Shown: positions 61,800 through 64,000 of the stretch, in pieces | Layout: each line of letters opens with the position of its first letter | Numbering within the stretch: the stretch's first letter is position 1 | Assembly: GCF_022201045.2 (NCBI RefSeq) | Contig: NC_068562.1 | Location: 15,933,001 to 15,997,000 of the forward strand | Direction: 5' to 3' | Length of the DNA stretch: 64,000 nucleotides | Origin: Citrus sinensis | Taxonomy: Eukaryota; Streptophyta; Magnoliopsida; Sapindales; Rutaceae | Position numbers and translations under genes: made by a program | Notes under the pieces: model-generated | Seen by the model: the letters and a program-made list of their open reading frames with translations, nothing else | Told to the model about the DNA's origin: nothing | The model's database searches: none

Positions 61800-62185
61800 A
61801 CACAAGCACTATTTTTTTGTGCGACTCTCATCCGATCGCACAAAAACTTGCCCGTCGTACAAAAATACAGAGCATGTGCTATTGTCGCGCAAAAGCAATG
61901 CTCTGTATTTTTGTGGGACGGATGCCCGTCGCACAAGTTTTGTGCGATGGCCTTCCCGTCGCACAAGTTTTGTGCAATGGCCTTCCCGTCGCATAAGTTT
62001 TTGTGCGATGGGCATCCGTCACACAAAAACACAGCCCATCACGCGCGAGTCTTCCGCGATGGCCTGGCCATCGCACCAGATTTGGTTCGATGGGCTGTGC
62101 CCGTTACGCGAGACTCGTGTGTGATGGGCTGTGCCCGTTATGCGAGACTCGTGTGCGATGGGCTTTGCCCGTCGTGCGATGGTTG
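61800..62185. repeat. Right hairpin repeats of the second MULE
   Basis: Units of about 29 bp follow the order TTTGTGCGATGGCCTTCCCGTCGCAC; several tandem copies lie at 61905-62030, followed by related TGCGATGGGCTGTGCCCGTT units at 62090-62185. They are self-complementary, with a core (GATGGG/GACGGG) different from the left array. Confidence 0.88.
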
Positions 62186-62787
62186 CTGTAAATTCCATCC
62201 AATGGGTAGCAGTAGCCATCCAACACCCATCAACAACATCCAACTCTCCCATCCTGCTTGCAACACACCAACCCACTACCGCCATCAACAACCGCAAATA
62301 ATCAAACCATCACAACCGCACCAACCCAACACCACAACAACAACAGCAACAACAAAGCACAACAACACCACAAAATCACAACCCAAATAAAAAAAGAAGT
62401 AAGAACTCACCTAGGGTTTTGAATTTTTACAATTGATTTTGAAGATCTTGGATAATTTTGAATGTGAGAGGTGATTTCAGCCACCAATGATGGACTCTGG
62501 TGCCGCTCTATGCCGCTGACGATAGATAAGTGATTCCGGTGAGAAGTTTTCTGTGAGATGAGGAGGATTTGGGGGAGAGCGGAGGGTGAGAATTAGAGGG
62601 GTAGTTTGGTCTTCAAAATTAATGTTTGGCTAATTTTGATTGAAAAAAGATTGGGTGGCCAAAGTTGAAAAATGCAAAATTTTAATGGCTAATTTGGTAA
62701 ATTTCCCATTATGGCATGATAGACTCATGACGCATTTGCATCTATCACAAATATTGTGTCACAGATTAGTGTTTCTTGAGTAGAGTG

Positions 62788-64000
62788 TCTTCATTGAAAG
62801 TGTATCATTTTATTCAAAACTAAACTAGTTGAAATTAGAAATCGAAACAAAAATCAATCTATAACTAATATTTAATTAGAAGCTAGATCGCATTTGAATT
62901 TGATTCGAGCTAATGATGACTATTTCTGTTCGAGCTGAAACCAATTGTCAAGTATTGAAATAGATAGGGTATTTCAGTCAAGACGTACCTATCTTTTGTC
63001 TTTTTGAAGTTTCATGTGTGTGTGTGCGCGCATATATGTGTATATATATATATGGTAAATTTTGATTTATTACCACCTAAAATGATAATGTTTTAATTCA
63101 CCTCTCGAAGTTTGAAAACATCCATTTATTCTTATTTATAGTTAAGAAGACAAAAAAGATTTTATCAACGTAACCCTCACTACCCTTATATTTTGATAGT
63201 AAATAGAGATAAATTAATGCTTTCAAAACTTTAGGGGATGAGTTGAAGATTATTAGTTTAAGCTGTGTGGGTTGTTTTGTCGCAAGCAACCAAAAACAAA
63301 ATCTATACTCCTAAAAACTATGTTATTGTATGAGAAAAGATTGTTCCCACAAAGAGTATTTAGCCTAGTTTTATGCTTCATAAAAAACGAGGATGGGCGG
63401 TTTGAATATAACAAAACAATTTAAAGAGAAACAACTAAGGAGTTTTTCAAATTAAAAATATTAAAATCGATCAAATGAATAAACCCTGGTCTAAGTCGAC
63501 ATCCGCCGTCGGAATTTTACAATTGGTCATCGATGCAAAAAATATCAATTCACACTTTGAATATTTATAGTCGGAACTATTTTTCCTATCTCTCCTTAAT
63601 CACAGTTTAATCGCAGTTAATTAGATCACATACGATGAAATCAATCCTAACTACTAAATAGCTCAAAACAAGTACAAAAGGTTTAATCTAATAGCAGCCT
63701 TAAGAATTAGAGAAATCAATTAAGCTATACAACACAAGCACAAGCAGTTGCATTTAATTTAGTCGCTTGTTCTTCCTAAGATCTAATAATTTCTAACACA
63801 GTAAATCATTAAATCATAATTGCTTCTCAAATTAGAGTAATCAAACAATTACGAATTTGATATCTAACCTAGCATTAGATTGCAAAAAATAATAAACTAA
63901 TAGGCCTCCTAGTAGTTAAACAAGACAATCATGAAAATAAGTGCAAAAGAACATCCGATACTCAAAGCATAAATTAATCAATAAAAACAAATTAGATCTC
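62788..64000. other. Intergenic to window end, no gene seen
   Basis: It contains a GT/GC/AT compound microsatellite at about 63010-63053. The stretch 63300-63560 may be retroelement-derived, but that could not be supported. Confidence 0.4.

Larger units (their letters stand above)
59649..62707 (+). mobile_element. Second MULE, 3,059-bp deletion derivative with 9-bp TSD
   Basis: The ends begin GGGAAATTTACCAAATTAGCCAT in both inverse orientations (the left differs slightly inward), flanked by ATTATGGCA on both sides (59640-59648, 62708-62716). It shares with the 7.5-kb element the GGGAAATTTAC end, the GTGC(G/A)A(C/T)(A/G)GG hairpin repeats at both ends, and the tails of MURA (plus) and Ulp1 (minus). 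It lacks the N-terminal parts of both genes, so it can only move with help from another element. Confidence 0.92.
58163..62787. mobile_element. CACTA-like non-autonomous element, entered by a MULE
   Basis: The left end reads ACTACTAGAAAA and the right end TTTCTTGAGTAG(AGTG), an imperfect inverse with a possible AGT duplication. Both inner flanks are packed with TGTCAT / ATGACA words, as in subterminal repeats of CACTA (En/Spm) elements (about 58200-58420, 59270-59640 and 62710-62765). The MULE at 59649-62707 splits it; without that it is about 1.57 kb. A 133-codon minus-strand open frame at 58900-59301 has no recognisable domain. The exact ends are uncertain. Confidence 0.6.

Noticed and set aside
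1-64000. Endogenous pararetrovirus or other viral insertion
   Set aside because: No viral coat, movement or caulimovirid reverse transcriptase motifs were seen; the retroelement pieces match gypsy gag/protease/integrase.

Overview
The window is plant nuclear DNA from a eudicot: AT-rich, with intron-split genes, microsatellites and many nested transposons. The PEPR-type receptor and the retroelement fragments remind me of Citrus/Sapindales sequence, but that is recall and has not been searched. All splice coordinates below were read by eye from splice sites, reading phase and family consensus.

Host genes. (1) 76-2155, minus: spliceosomal Sm protein E, six exons, 88 aa, with a 10-base last exon. 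(2) 14369-21032, plus: a two-RRM RNA-binding protein (Whi3/RBPMS/couch-potato type), nine exons, 328 aa; its last intron looks like an AT-AC U12-type intron and its third intron holds a solo LTR. (3) 27351-30764, plus: a PEPR-like LRR receptor kinase, two exons, 1109 aa. (4) 31197-36133, minus: exocyst subunit EXO84B, seven exons, 759 aa, convergent with the receptor. (5) 46961-48938, minus: a CYP92-like cytochrome P450 with an 8-bp frameshifting duplication and a lost splice acceptor, so probably a pseudogene.

Mobile DNA. 2.3-14.2 kb holds a 1.6-kb solo LTR (3641-5235, TSD ACACA), several MITE-like elements, a decayed hAT transposase tail and a tRNA-derived SINE-like element. 23.25-26.1 kb is a tandem duplication of about 0.8 kb whose second copy took a 1.2-kb hAT element; the first copy keeps the empty site. 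37.5-46.65 kb is a badly decayed, minus-oriented Ty3/gypsy element. 49337-56891 is a 7,555-bp Mutator-like element (MULE) with 9-bp TSDs, related TIRs, an open MURA transposase gene and an opposing DUF1985-Ulp1 peptidase gene with an in-frame stop. 58.16-62.79 kb is a CACTA-like non-autonomous element entered by a second MULE of the same group (59649-62707, 9-bp TSD), which keeps only the tail-to-tail ends of the two genes.

The most unusual structure is shared by both MULEs: arrays just inside the termini built from hairpin-forming units with a GTGCGACAGG...CCTGTCGCAC core. In the larger element this is a near-perfect 32-bp, CpG-rich array that lacks stop codons over most of its length in all six frames. 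These arrays may be transposase-binding or epigenetic control regions; that is inference.
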